The position numbers were made by a program, and so were the translations under genes. The notes beneath the pieces are model-generated. The model was not told the DNA's origin. It saw nothing but the letters and a program-made list of their open reading frames with translations, and searched no databases. A stretch of 64,000 nt of DNA from Salinisphaera sp963835375 (GTDB lineage: Bacteria > Pseudomonadota > Gammaproteobacteria > Nevskiales > Salinisphaeraceae). This document shows positions 1 through 8,720 of the stretch, one piece after another. Every line of letters begins with the position of its first letter. Within the stretch, counting starts at the first letter, position 1. Location: NCBI GenBank assembly GCA_963835375.1, contig CAWIGB010000037.1, forward strand, positions 62,001 through 126,000. The letters are read 5' to 3'.

Positions 1-688
1 GGCCGCGATTTCGCCGCCGAACGACCAGATCGCCGTACTCGAGGCGCCCATCAGGAAAGAGGCGCCGACCAGACGCACTAGATTGGCATCCCACGTCAGC
101 CCTCGGCCGCTGCGATTTGTGCCGGGACGTCTTGCCGGTTTCGCCGGGCATCGATAGGAACGCCGCCACCGCCAGCGCCAGGGCGGTCGCCGCAAACAGC
201 ACAAACACCGTGCGCCATGCCTGCCCCATGACCAGTGCGACCGGGCCGGACAAGGCGACGCCGGCGCTCGTGCCGGCATTGATCATGGTGTTGGTCGCAT
301 TTTGGCGCGTCTCGGCCACCGCGTGGGCCACGGCATGGGCCATCGGCGGCGAGGCCAGGCCGGTACTCGCGCCGGCGAGCACGACGAACACCGCCAGGCA
401 CAGTGGCGAGGGCGACACGGCGATGCCCAGCATGCCCACGCTGGCCACCAGGGCAGCAGCAATCGCGACAGCGCGCGCGCCGATCCGCTCCGACGCTCGG
501 GCCGCCACGACGATCGCGACACAGTAGGCAAGAAACGCCCCGCCCGAAATCATGCCGGCCAGCGCTGGCGAGAGCGCCAGATCCTGGCGTATCTGCGGCA
601 GGAACAGCCCGAAGGCAAAGCGCGCGAAACCGTAGCAGACCGCGATCAGCCCGAAGCCGGTCGCCCCCACGCGTACGGCCGGCCTCAT
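1..688 (-). CDS. MFS transporter, C-terminus beyond window, frameshifted
   Basis: This is a major facilitator superfamily permease of the inner membrane with unknown substrate. The visible part holds the first six or so membrane segments, with a typical early motif around FARFAFGLFLPQIRQDL and many Ala/Val/Leu helices. Its ATG overlaps the stop of the upstream TetR gene as ATGA, so the two are translationally coupled and the regulator probably controls the transporter. The frame read from the start stays good to about position 135. From about 118 down to 1 the family-like sequence (LVRLVGASFLMGASSTAIW) lies in another frame. A single indel near 100-150, in the central loop, therefore splits the gene; sequencing error or real lesion is undecided. 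Confidence 0.75.
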   Translation of the reverse strand, partial: MRPAVRVGATGFGLIAVCYGFARFAFGLFLPQIRQDLALSPALAGMISGGAFLAYCVAIVVAARASERIGARAVAIAAALVASVGMLGIAVSPSPLCLAVFVVLAGASTGLASPPMAHAVAHAVAETRQNATNTMINAGTSAGVALSGPVALVMGQAWRTVFVLFAATALALAVAAFLSMPGETGKTSRHKSQRPRADVGCQSSASGRRLFPDGRLEYGDLVVRRRNRG

Positions 689-1209
689 GACGCCGCCGCC
701 GCAACGAGCTGGGCGGCACCGGCCGACGCGGCATCGATGACCGCGGTGCCGCGATAGGTGGCGGCCGTGGTCGCGCCCTCGAACAACGCCAGAACCCGAT
801 CCGCCAGCACGGCGTCGGCCGCCCCGGTCTCGCGCGCCACGAGTGCCGCGATGAGCCCGTGCAACTCGGTGTGATAAGCCGACACCACGGCTTCGATTTC
901 CGGCATGCCGCCACCGGTCTCGGCATGCACGCGGAAGAACAGGCAGCCACGTGCCCCTTCCTGTTCGACCCAGCTCCTGAGCGAGGCGAACAACGCGGTC
1001 GTACTCTCGGCATCCAGATGTGCGAAGAATCGTCGCTGCCGCTCGGAGAGCACTTTCGCCATCAGCGCGTTCTTGCTGCCGGCATGCTTGTAGACCGTGC
1101 GGCTCGATAACCCGCTTTCGCGTACGAGCCGCCCCATGCCCGTGGCATTGAAGCCTTCGCCGTCGAACAGCCGCTCGGCGGCCTCGAGAAGTCTTGCATC
1201 GATATCCAT
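685..1209 (-). CDS. TetR/AcrR family transcriptional regulator
   Basis: A 174-residue DNA-binding repressor of TetR type. The N-terminal helix-turn-helix lies at about residues 23-46 (MGRLVRESGLSSRTVYKHAG), followed by a helical ligand-binding domain of unknown specificity. It is the first gene of a two-gene minus-strand unit and overlaps the MFS transporter by 4 bases. A perfect 8+8 bp palindrome sits 8 bp upstream of its ATG, so autoregulation and control of the exporter-like neighbour are likely. The family assignment is secure; the effector and transported compound cannot be told from sequence. Confidence 0.88.
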   Translation of the reverse strand: MDIDARLLEAAERLFDGEGFNATGMGRLVRESGLSSRTVYKHAGSKNALMAKVLSERQRRFFAHLDAESTTALFASLRSWVEQEGARGCLFFRVHAETGGGMPEIEAVVSAYHTELHGLIAALVARETGAADAVLADRVLALFEGATTAATYRGTAVIDAASAGAAQLVAAAAS

Positions 1210-1216
1210 GGGGCCA

Positions 1217-1238
1217 ATGTAAAACGATCATTTTACAT
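1217..1238. promoter_or_regulatory. Probable TetR operator (palindrome)
   Basis: Perfect inverted repeat ATGTAAAA-N6-TTTTACAT located 8 bp upstream of the TetR start codon. Its size (22 bp) and AT-rich arms in GC-rich surroundings are typical of TetR-family operators that overlap the promoter. Confidence 0.7.
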
Positions 1239-1642
1239 CGTCAACGTATTGATCGGTCCGCGGGCCGTTCTCACGGACCCTGCCCGACGGCAGCCAGCGA
1301 CCAATCGGCAACCAACAACGCGGAGGACTGGGAAGTTCGATGGCGGCGACGGCTCTCGCGGCGATTCGGACTTTGGCAAGCGTCCGCGCCGGCGCTCTTT
1401 TTCCTTGGGAAAGACGCTGCGAAAGCGGCGTAATCGCTTTGCTCCGCGCCGGAAAGCCACAACGCTGGACTACGGGCCAGTCGTCGATTTTCGATGATCA
1501 GCTGACGCGCGGGCGGGCCGCACGCGCGGTTCGCCAAGAGCCGAGGCTGGCGCGTAGCAGCGCCATGTCTTCACGAGATCGTGCCGCGCGGCGACCCAGC
1601 GCTGACGAGGTCTTGGCCTTGCAACGAAATGGCCGAAGGAGC
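1239..1642. other. Non-coding stretch upstream of tetR
   Basis: About 400 bases with no ORF that looks like a protein family on either strand. It should contain the tetR promoter at its left end. I see no RNA gene, terminator or recognisable gene remnant here. Confidence 0.5.
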
Positions 1643-1912
1643 TAGGGCCTGTTGCCGTTTCGTGCGAGCCCGCGTTGGCGACCGCAAATCCGTCGAGACC
1701 AGGCGCGAGTCGCCGGTCGTGGCGAGCCACGATCAAGACGCGCAACGCCGTATCGGCGGATTTGCGGCCCAACCCGAAGGGACAAGCGCTGTTTTACCGC
1801 AATCCAGCGTTGCAGCTCGCTCGCGTAGACCCACTACGCCGCACTCGCTGCGCCTCGCCTTGCGGTAAAACAGCGCTTGGCGCGGGCGCGCACGAAACGG
1901 CAACAGGCCCTA
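1643..1912. repeat. MITE-like palindromic repeat, copy A (full length)
   Basis: A 270-bp non-coding element. The outer arms 1643-1674 and 1881-1912 match in inverted orientation at 31 of 32 positions and begin with TA, consistent with a TA target duplication. A second, perfect 19-bp inverted repeat lies inside (1784-1802 and 1860-1878), and CCGCAAATCCG near 1682 pairs with CGGATTTGCGG near 1757. The whole unit could fold into a multi-hairpin structure. Related copies lie at 7220, 39871 and 45469. It carries no transposase, so any mobility would be non-autonomous. Confidence 0.8.
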
Positions 1913-1942
1913 ACGCCCGGTGCCCCCAATGGGCAACCGGAC

Positions 1943-2701
1943 TTAATAGATCAGGCGCACGCCCAGTGTGGCCAGACGCTCGATCCAGGCCAGGCTCGGC
2001 GCTTCGTCGGTGATCACCACGTCGACCGCCGACAGCGCGTCGATCTGGACCAGCGCGTTGCGATCGAACTTGCTGTGGTCGACCAGCAACGCGGTTCGCC
2101 GCGCATGGGCCATCATCACCCGCTTGATCTGGGCTTCGCCGAGGTTGGATTCGAGCACGCCGGCTTCGGCATGTAACGCCTTGCAGCCGATCAGCGCCCA
2201 GTCGACGTTGAAACGGGCCAGCGACTCCTCGGCCAGCCCGCCGACGAAGGCCAGCGATTTCTTGCGCAGCTCGCCACCCACCGTGATCAGCGCATGCGCG
2301 CTTTCCGCTCCGGCCGCGGCCAGACGCAACGAATTGCTGATCAGCTGCAGATCGGCGCGGCCGCCAAGCGCGCCCAGCATTTCGCACACCGTGGAGCTGG
2401 AATCGAGCATGATCGCATCGCCGTCCGCGATCAGTTGGGCCGCCTTGTGCGCGATCTGCTGCTTGGCTGCACGGTTGACCGCCTCGCGGGTGAGATAGGG
2501 CAGATCCTGGCTGCGCTCGACAATGGCGACAGCGCCGCCATGGGTGCGCTCGAGCACGCCCTCGGCTTCCAGCTTTTCCAGATCCCGACGTATCGTCTCG
2601 CGCGTCACCTGGAAACGCCCGGCCAGATCGGCGACACCGACCTTGCCGTCGGTCATCAACACATCGAGGGTTTTCTGTCTTCGTTCCGCGGGCAGCATCA
2701 T
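1943..2701 (-). CDS. DeoR family transcriptional regulator of sugar catabolism
   Basis: A 252-residue DeoR-type repressor. The N-terminal winged helix-turn-helix carries the family signature VTRETIRRDLEKLEAEGVL and the following THGGA (about residues 28-55). A C-terminal DeoRC sugar-phosphate sensing domain follows, with DSSST near the phosphate-binding loop and repeated V/I-L-D/G-G strands. The start could be GTG 2707, ATG 2701 or ATG 2698; 2701 is preferred because a GGGG stretch lies just upstream. It lies 66 bp downstream of a rhamnulokinase-like gene on the same strand and probably represses the kinase/aldolase genes through the inverted repeat at 4267-4309. The inducer is probably a deoxy-sugar phosphate (inference). 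Confidence 0.88.
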   Translation of the reverse strand: MMLPAERRQKTLDVLMTDGKVGVADLAGRFQVTRETIRRDLEKLEAEGVLERTHGGAVAIVERSQDLPYLTREAVNRAAKQQIAHKAAQLIADGDAIMLDSSSTVCEMLGALGGRADLQLISNSLRLAAAGAESAHALITVGGELRKKSLAFVGGLAEESLARFNVDWALIGCKALHAEAGVLESNLGEAQIKRVMMAHARRTALLVDHSKFDRNALVQIDALSAVDVVITDEAPSLAWIERLATLGVRLIY

Positions 2702-2772
2702 CCCCACACGTCAGCGCCAAAGAGGCGACCGCCACGGCCGCCGGCAGCCCTCAGTATAACCAGCGGCACGGC

Positions 2773-4212
2773 TCATGCCTGCTCGCGTAGCGGTGCGGCG
2801 CCGAGTAACGCCCGTGCCGCGCGCAGATCGTCCACCACGCCGAGCCCGATCAGCTGCATCAGCACATTGCCGTAGGCGGACGCCTCGACCGCGCCATGGC
2901 GCAGCGGCTTGCCGGTGGCCTCGACGATGCACTCGCACAGCAGCGCGTCCTGGCTGCCGCCGCCGCTGACATGAATCGCCGCGATATGGCGTCCGAAATC
3001 GTGCTCGAGCCTTGGCACGCCCACGGCGATCTGATCGGCGAGGCCACGGTAGATCGCCAACGCATACTCGCCCAGCGGCTCGGGTTGGCCCTGGCCGCGA
3101 TCGGCGAAGAAATCATCGATCGCGCTCATCATGTCGGCGGGCGAGAAGAAACGCCGATCGGTCGGATCGATGCGCATGGAGGCCGGCAAGCCGAGCGATC
3201 GAGCGGCTCTTGCCGCCGCCGTGATTTCGGAGAAATCCGGATAGCGTCCCGTGTCGCCGACGCCAGGCATCGCGCAGCGTCTGCACGAGATACAGGCCGT
3301 TGATGTTGGTGATCAGGCGATGGGTGCCACAGACCCCGCCTTCGTCGCCGAAACCGAGGGCGAGCGTGCGGGCGTCGCGGGTCGGCGTATCGGTCTCGAC
3401 CCCCAGCAACGACCACGACCCCAGAATCAGAAAGGCCTCGTCGTCGGCCAGGTCGAGCCCGGCAACCGCGCTGGCGGTATCGTGTGCACCCACAGCCACC
3501 ACCGGCGTGGCGTCGACCGCCGGCCGCCCGCAGCGCGGGGCGCAGTACGCCGCAGATCTCGCCTGGCGCGACAACCGGCCGGAACAGTCGTCGCGGCAAG
3601 CCGAGTTCGTCGATGAGTTCGTAGTGCCACTCGCCACGCACGGTATCGAACAGGCCGGTCGTGGTCGCCAGCGTGTATTCGTTCGTGCATCGGCCGGTCA
3701 GATGGGCGAGCAAACAGGTCCGCCATCAACAACAGCCGGTCGGCCGCGGCAATGCGCTCCGGGCGGCGTGCGAGGAGATCGACGAGCTGGAAGACGGTGT
3801 TCAATTCCAGTTTCTGTGCGCCGGTCCGGCGATGCATGTCGTTCAGCGACAACACGCCGCGCGCGACCCCGCGGCTGCCGTGCCCATTGCGATAATGCAG
3901 CGGCGGCGCCAGCACGCGACCCTCGGTATCGACCAGCCCGAAATCCACGCCCCAGGAGTCGATACCGATGGCATCGATCGGGCCGAGCGCCTGAGCCGCG
4001 CGCAGCCCACGTTCCAGCCCGCGATAAAGCGCGTCCAGATCCCAGCAGATCTGATCGTCGTCGATCACGGTCGCGGTATCGAACCGATGCACTTCCGCCA
4101 ACGCCAGGCCATGACCATCCAGCCGGCCGAGCATGGCTCGACCGCTGCCAGCGCCGAAATCGAAGGCCAGACAACGCACGGGGGAGAGCGGCGAACAATC
4201 GGAGCGCGGCAT
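2773..4212 (-). pseudogene. rhaB: Rhamnulokinase-like FGGY sugar kinase with three frameshifts
   Basis: A cytosolic FGGY-family kinase resembling rhamnulokinase, which phosphorylates L-rhamnulose (or a similar ketose) at C1. In order one sees the ATP-binding N-terminus (LAFDFGAGSGRAMLGRLDG), GIDSWGVDFGLVD, LLLMADLF, then ATTTGLFDT, VGAHDTASAV, a substrate-domain NINGLYLVQTLRDAW and a C-terminal HVSGGGSQDALL. All lie in order but in four reading-frame segments, with shifts near 3710, 3525 and 3260. Each segment keeps family motifs, so either the sequence has indel errors or the gene is freshly dead. It is divergent from the class II aldolase and next to a DeoR regulator, which fits a rhamnose/fucose-type pathway. 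The exact sugar is inferred. Confidence 0.75.
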
Positions 4213-4266
4213 GACAGGACGCGAGACAACCCGATGATTCCTGAATCTACGCGCTCAGCCCAAGCA

Positions 4267-4309
4267 ATAACAACATAAACAAAGGTATCATCTGTTTTTA
4301 TGTTGTTAT
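4267..4309. promoter_or_regulatory. Perfect inverted repeat in kinase/aldolase promoter region
   Basis: ATAACAACATAAA at 4267-4279 and its exact reverse complement at 4297-4309, separated by 17 bases. The site lies in an AT-rich island between the divergent kinase and aldolase genes. Position and symmetry suggest the operator of the adjacent DeoR regulator controlling both directions. Confidence 0.6.
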
Positions 4310-4377
4310 ATTTTCGTTCTTGTTTATATTCACCCAACAAAACAAACCCGCCATAGTCGGCGCACCCGGAACCCTGA

Positions 4378-5071
4378 ATGGCAGACTCCACCACCGAACA
4401 CGCGTTGCGCGAACACATCTGTGCCATCGGCCAACGCCTGTACCAACGCGAAATGGGCGCCGCCAACGACGGCAATATCTCGGTCAGACTGGATGACGAG
4501 CGTCTGCTGTGCTCGCCGACCGGCGTCTCCAAAGGATTCATGACGCCGGACATGATCTGCATGATCAACCATGACGGCGACGCGATCGGCAACAACGGCC
4601 GCAAACCGTCGTCCGAGATCCGCATGCATCTGCATGTCTACCGGCATCGGCCGGACGTGAATGCCGTCGTGCACGCGCACCCGCTTTATGCCACCGTGCA
4701 CGCGATCTGCGGCAAGCCGCTGACCCAGCAGATCATGCCCGAATCCGACCATTCTGCTCGGCGAGGTGCCGATCGCGCCCTATGGCACACCCTCGACGAT
4801 GGACCTGCCGAATTCCATCACCGATTATCTGCAGACCCACGATGCACTGCTGCTGGAAAACCACGGCGCTCTGTCGTACGGCGCCGATCTCGACAACGCC
4901 CATTTCAAGATGGAGGCACTCGATTACTACGCCAAGGTGGTGTATCTGGCCTCGCAGTACGGCGGCGCGCACGAATTCAGCGCCGCCGAAATCGACAAGC
5001 TGATCGAACTGCGCAAGACCCGCTTCAAGCTCCCCGGCCGGCATCCGCTGGTCGACCGCGCCCGCGATTGA
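4378..5071 (+). CDS. Class II aldolase (fuculose/rhamnulose-phosphate type), frameshifted
   Basis: A zinc-dependent class II aldolase/adducin-family enzyme expected to cleave a ketose 1-phosphate into DHAP and lactaldehyde. The first frame runs from the ATG at 4378 to about 4745. It shows GAANDGNISVRL, the SPTGVSKG phosphate loop, the catalytic Glu in PSSEIRMH and the zinc pair in VVHAHPLY. From about 4745 the family continues in another frame with ILLGEVPIAPYGTPST and LENHGALSYG (third zinc His) to the stop at 5071. One indel near 4738-4755 explains the break. It is divergent from a rhamnulokinase-like gene, so the two would form a deoxy-sugar pathway. Fuculose versus rhamnulose specificity cannot be decided. 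Confidence 0.8.
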
Positions 5072-5116
5072 GCGAGATCGCCCCCCCCCCTAAAGCCGCG
5101 CGGCGCTTGCCATCGA

Positions 5117-5136
5117 TACTGTTTATTCATACAGTT
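5117..5136 (+). promoter_or_regulatory. LexA (SOS) box
   Basis: TACTGT-N8-ACAGTT: the core CTGT (5119-5122), an 8-base AT-rich spacer and ACAG (5131-5134) match the gammaproteobacterial LexA consensus. It lies 5-24 bases before the ATG of the radical SAM gene, so LexA would block its transcription or initiation directly. Confidence 0.8.
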
Positions 5137-5141
5137 TCGTC

Positions 5142-6227
5142 ATGGCGCATCGAGCGATACACCACAAGGGCCGCGGGGCGCTGACCAACCCCGCTTCGCG
5201 CTTCGCGGCGACCGCCGGCGAGGATTTCGACGACGGCTGGGACACGATCGACCAGATCGACGACGACGAAGGACGACCGGCCACATATCTGCACCGTGAC
5301 CCGACGCGGCGGGTGATCTCGCGCAACGAGTCGCCGGATGTCCCATTCTCGGCCTCGATCAATCCGTACAAAGGCTGCGCGCACGGCTGCATCTATTGCT
5401 TCGCCCGGCCCACCCACGAATATCTCGATCATTCCTCAGGCCTGGATTTCGAGACCCAGATCTACTACAAGCCGGAAGCGGCCGCGCTGTTCGAGGCCGA
5501 ATTGCGGCATTCGCGCTATCGCTGCGAGCCGATCACGCTGGGCGCGAACACCGACCCCTACCAGCCGGACGATCGGCAGTTGGGCATCACGCGTTCGATT
5601 CTGGAAGTCGCCAACCGCTTCAACCAGCCGATCTCGATCATCACCAAGGGCGCACACGTCACGCGCGATCTGGATCTGATCGGCGAGCTGGCCGAGCGCA
5701 ACCTGGCCAGCGTGTTCGTCAGCCTGACCAGTCTCGACAACGATCTGAAGCGTCATCTGGAGCCACGCGCGGCCTCGCCGGCCCAGCGGCTGCGCACAAT
5801 CGCCGCGCTCGCCGACGCCGGCGTGCCCACCGGCGCGCTGGTTGCACCCGTGATCCCGATGATCACCGACGCCGAAATGGAAAGTTTAGTTACCGCCGCG
5901 GCCAAGGTCGGCGCCACGCGGGCCGGCTATGTGCTGTTGCGGCTGCCATACGCGATCAAGCATCTGTTCCGTGAGTGGCTGGCCCAGCATTACCCGGATC
6001 GCGCCGGGCATGTGATGAGCCTGATCAATCAGATGCGCGGCGGCTCGGACTACGAGGCCACCTGGGGCACGCGCATGACCGGCACGGGCACCTATGCGGA
6101 TCTGATCGCCAAGCGCTTCACACTCGCCTGCAGGCGCGCCGGCATCAACGGCAAACGCTTCACGCTGGACACCCACGCCTTTCGTGCGCCACCCGCTACA
6201 GGCGACCAGATCGGCTTCGATTTCTAG
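5142..6227 (+). CDS. PA0069-family radical SAM protein
   Basis: A 361-residue radical SAM enzyme of the PA0069/Rv2578c family, distantly related to spore photoproduct lyase. The 4Fe-4S cluster ligands are Cys79, Cys83 and Cys86 (CAHGCIYCFARPTHEY). The N-terminus KGRGALTNPASRF and the FDDGW motif match the family start, supporting the ATG at 5142 despite no clear ribosome binding site. A LexA box ends 6 bases before the ATG, so the gene should be induced by DNA damage. The reaction is unknown; an SPL-like role in nucleic-acid repair is attractive but is inference. Confidence 0.88.
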   Translation: MAHRAIHHKGRGALTNPASRFAATAGEDFDDGWDTIDQIDDDEGRPATYLHRDPTRRVISRNESPDVPFSASINPYKGCAHGCIYCFARPTHEYLDHSSGLDFETQIYYKPEAAALFEAELRHSRYRCEPITLGANTDPYQPDDRQLGITRSILEVANRFNQPISIITKGAHVTRDLDLIGELAERNLASVFVSLTSLDNDLKRHLEPRAASPAQRLRTIAALADAGVPTGALVAPVIPMITDAEMESLVTAAAKVGATRAGYVLLRLPYAIKHLFREWLAQHYPDRAGHVMSLINQMRGGSDYEATWGTRMTGTGTYADLIAKRFTLACRRAGINGKRFTLDTHAFRAPPATGDQIGFDF

Positions 6228-7216
6228 CGGAATGCGCCGCCGCCGGTCTCGCGACCGCGTTTCCCCGGGTTGTGCCGTGCGCCGCTATCCGCGTCGTGCA
6301 CCAGCTCGCTGATCCAGTCGACCAGGCGCGGCAGCAGACGCGGCGGCAGGTCGTGGCCCATGCCGGGAACCTCCTCGTAGCGTGCATTCGGCAAACACTC
6401 GGCGGTGGAACGACCGTGCTTGACCGGCAGCAGCGGATCCGCACTGCCATGAACGACCAGCGCCGGGCAGCGCACCGCACCCAGCAGATCGTCGCGTGGC
6501 TGGGCGGCGAGCACCGCCAGCGTCTGGCGCGCGGTGCCAGCCGGGTAATAACTGCGCTCGACCGTGCGCCGGATCTCGGCCTCCCAGTCGTGATAGCTGC
6601 GTCCCATCTTCGGGCTGCTGATCATGGTCATGGTCTTGGCGAGATGGGCGGCGATCACGTCCTTGTCGCGGCTCTTCGGCGTCTTGCCCAGCCGCATCAT
6701 CACCTTGAAGCGCCCGCGCGGCAGCTTGCGCGCGCCCGAAGTGGACATGATCGACGTCAACGACGCCACCCGCGCGGGCCGCGTCGCGGCCACGATCTGA
6801 GCGATCATGCCGCCCATCGAGGCGCCCACCAGATGCGCTCGTCGAATGCCGAGCGCCACAAGCAGGCCGATCGTGTCTTCGGCCATGTCCTCGAGGGTGT
6901 AGGCGGTCTCGATCTCCCGGCCCGCCAGCGACTTGAAGAACGCCCGGCGCGCCGAATCGTAGCGGCGCGTATCGCGGATCTTGCTCGACAACCCGACGTC
7001 GCGATTATCGAAGCGGATCACCCGCAGGCCGGTATCGGCAAGCGCTCGGCAGAAGGCATCCGGCCAGCCCGTAAGCTGGGTGCCGAGCCCCATGATCAGC
7101 ACCAGCGCCGGATCGTCGTCGCGGCCGAACTGTTCATAGGCCAGCTCTAGGCCGTTGGCCTGGACCGTGTCCACGATGTCGGCGCCGTACAGCGCCGGGG
7201 CAAGATACTCCGCCAT
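6224..7216 (-). CDS. Alpha/beta hydrolase
   Basis: A 330-residue alpha/beta-hydrolase-fold enzyme. The nucleophile elbow is GASMGG (Ser about 133), the oxyanion region is LVLIMGLGTQLTGW, the likely acid Asp is in VHGSADPLLP, and the His is in PGMGHDLPP. This pattern is common in a subfamily of small-ester hydrolases related to proline iminopeptidases and haloperoxidases. The ATG at 7216 is chosen because the longer reading frame (to 7270) runs into a repetitive element that begins 4 bases upstream. No signal peptide is visible, so it should act in the cytosol. The substrate is unknown. Confidence 0.85.
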   Translation of the reverse strand: MAEYLAPALYGADIVDTVQANGLELAYEQFGRDDDPALVLIMGLGTQLTGWPDAFCRALADTGLRVIRFDNRDVGLSSKIRDTRRYDSARRAFFKSLAGREIETAYTLEDMAEDTIGLLVALGIRRAHLVGASMGGMIAQIVAATRPARVASLTSIMSTSGARKLPRGRFKVMMRLGKTPKSRDKDVIAAHLAKTMTMISSPKMGRSYHDWEAEIRRTVERSYYPAGTARQTLAVLAAQPRDDLLGAVRCPALVVHGSADPLLPVKHGRSTAECLPNARYEEVPGMGHDLPPRLLPRLVDWISELVHDADSGARHNPGKRGRETGGGAFR

Positions 7217-7219
7217 CTT

Positions 7220-7450
7220 TAGCCTGTTGCCATTTCGTACGTGACCGCGCCAAACGCTGTGCTGCTGCAAGACGAGGCCCTGCGAGCATAGCGTAGTCAG
7301 CCTACGTCAGCGAGCTGTCATGCGGGATTGCGGCCAATCCGCGCTTGCCCCACCGGTTGGGCGGCAAATCGTACGCGGCGGTGTTGATCGCCTTACCGCT
7401 CGCGATTTGCTGAGGCGGCCACGCGGGCCCTGCACGAAACGGCAACCGAG
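7220..7450 (+). repeat. MITE-like palindromic repeat, copy B (diverged)
   Basis: Related along most of its length to the reverse complement of copy A. Shared blocks include CCTGTTGCC-A/G-TTTCGT at the left, a central CTACG..AGCGAGCTG and GGATTGCGG, GGTTGGGC.GCAAATC, and ACGAAACGGCAAC at the right end. It is about 230 bp, so some internal sequence is lost, and the right terminus (7447 on) no longer matches. It sits 4 bases upstream of the hydrolase ATG and therefore provides its leader. Confidence 0.65.
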
Positions 7451-7510
7451 ACTGAACCTCATCTCGCTTCTGGGCTGCAGCGGCGTGCCCGGCGCGTATA
7501 ATCGTGGATC

Positions 7511-7903
7511 ATGAGCCTACTGGACCGACTCGCCGACGCCCACATCGAATCCGCGGCCGAACGCGGCGAGTTCGATGATCTGCCCGGCGCGGGCAAACCG
7601 TTGCCGGCCGACGATGCCGCGCACGTGCCCGAGCACCTGCGCGCCGGCTACCGATTACTCAAGAACGCCGGGTTCGTGCCGCCCGAGATCGAGACCCGGC
7701 GCGAACTGCGCGAAGTCGAGGATCTGCTGACGCGTGCGCTGCCCCAGTCCGACGAGGCCCGGGAACTCACCCGGCGCGCCCGCTGGATCGAACTGCGGCT
7801 GGCCCAGTCGCCGCGCGGCCAGGCACTGCTGCGCGAGTCCGGCTACAGTGATCGCATCCGCGAACGGCTCTTTGCTTCCGACCACTCCAACGCAGACCGC
7901 TGA
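7511..7903 (+). CDS. DUF1992 (DnaJC28-like) protein
   Basis: A 130-residue protein of the DUF1992 family, which is related to the conserved region of DnaJC28. The typical N-terminus LDRLADAHIESAAERGEFDDLPGAGKPL and the downstream RAGYRLLKNAGFVPPE are plainly present. The function is not established; a chaperone-related role is only suggested by the family. A TATAAT hexamer lies 10 bases before the ATG, implying a very short leader. Its stop overlaps the start of the following acetyltransferase by one base, so the two are probably co-transcribed. Confidence 0.85.
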   Translation: MSLLDRLADAHIESAAERGEFDDLPGAGKPLPADDAAHVPEHLRAGYRLLKNAGFVPPEIETRRELREVEDLLTRALPQSDEARELTRRARWIELRLAQSPRGQALLRESGYSDRIRERLFASDHSNADR

Positions 7904-8430
7904 TGGATCAGATCGAACTCGTCGCCGCCGACAGTCCGGCTTTGCTGCTCGAGCTATCGGCACTGGCCCACGTCATCTGGCACCAGCATTACACGCCGAT
8001 CATCGGTGAGGCGCAGGTCAAGTACATGCTCGACTGTGGATACAGCGAGCCCGCGCTCAACAAACAACGGGCTGCCGGCACGCGCTTCACCCTGGCCCGC
8101 CGCGGGGAACGCTCCGTGGCCTTCGCGGCCGTCTCCCCCGATGCGGCCGATGCAGACATCGCTTGGCTGGACAAACTCTACGTGCACGTCGAGGCGCGCA
8201 ATCTCGGCGTGGGCCGGCGCCTGGTCGAGCGCGCGGCCAGCCAGGCCCGGGAATTCGGCGCCCCCATCCTGCGCTTACGCGTGAACCGCCATAACGCGGA
8301 ATCGATCACGGCTTATCAGCGCATCGGCTTCGCCATCGAATGCGAGGACGTGAAGGACATCGGCAACGGCTTCGTGATGGACGACTATGTGATGGCTATG
8401 CCCGTCGAGCGGCTCGCGCCCGCTGACTGA
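7903..8430 (+). CDS. GNAT family N-acetyltransferase
   Basis: A 175-residue acetyltransferase of the Gcn5-related fold. Strands leading to LDKLYVHVEARNLGVGRRLVERA (acetyl-CoA pyrophosphate loop around LGVGRR) and the C-terminal RHNAESITAYQRIGF are diagnostic. The acceptor is unknown. The start overlaps the DUF1992 stop by one base, indicating coupling. Confidence 0.87.
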   Translation: MDQIELVAADSPALLLELSALAHVIWHQHYTPIIGEAQVKYMLDCGYSEPALNKQRAAGTRFTLARRGERSVAFAAVSPDAADADIAWLDKLYVHVEARNLGVGRRLVERAASQAREFGAPILRLRVNRHNAESITAYQRIGFAIECEDVKDIGNGFVMDDYVMAMPVERLAPAD

Positions 8431-8720
8431 GCAGTTTCCCGAAGGTCACCCGCGCCTTTCCGGCGCAACGGTTCCACGTGCAACCGCGGCTCGCGCAGGC
8501 GTGTCGGGGCTGGGACGAACGTGGTGGTGCTGACCCGAATCGCCACCGGCGCGCCGGGTCGACTGTCAGGAGACACGCCCCGTCGAGACCAGCCTCCGCA
8601 AGCACGGCCCGGCGCGATTCAGCGCAGACCGACGACTCCATCCACTCGCTGCGGCTCCTCCTGGCGTCAAAGATCTTTTGCGCGGTCCCGCACGAGACCT
8701 CAGAAAGGCCTTGGCGGGGC

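Noticed and set aside
5077..5090. Run of ten or so C residues as a phase-variation tract
   Set aside because: It lies between the aldolase stop and the LexA box, outside any coding frame and not spaced to affect a promoter obviously.
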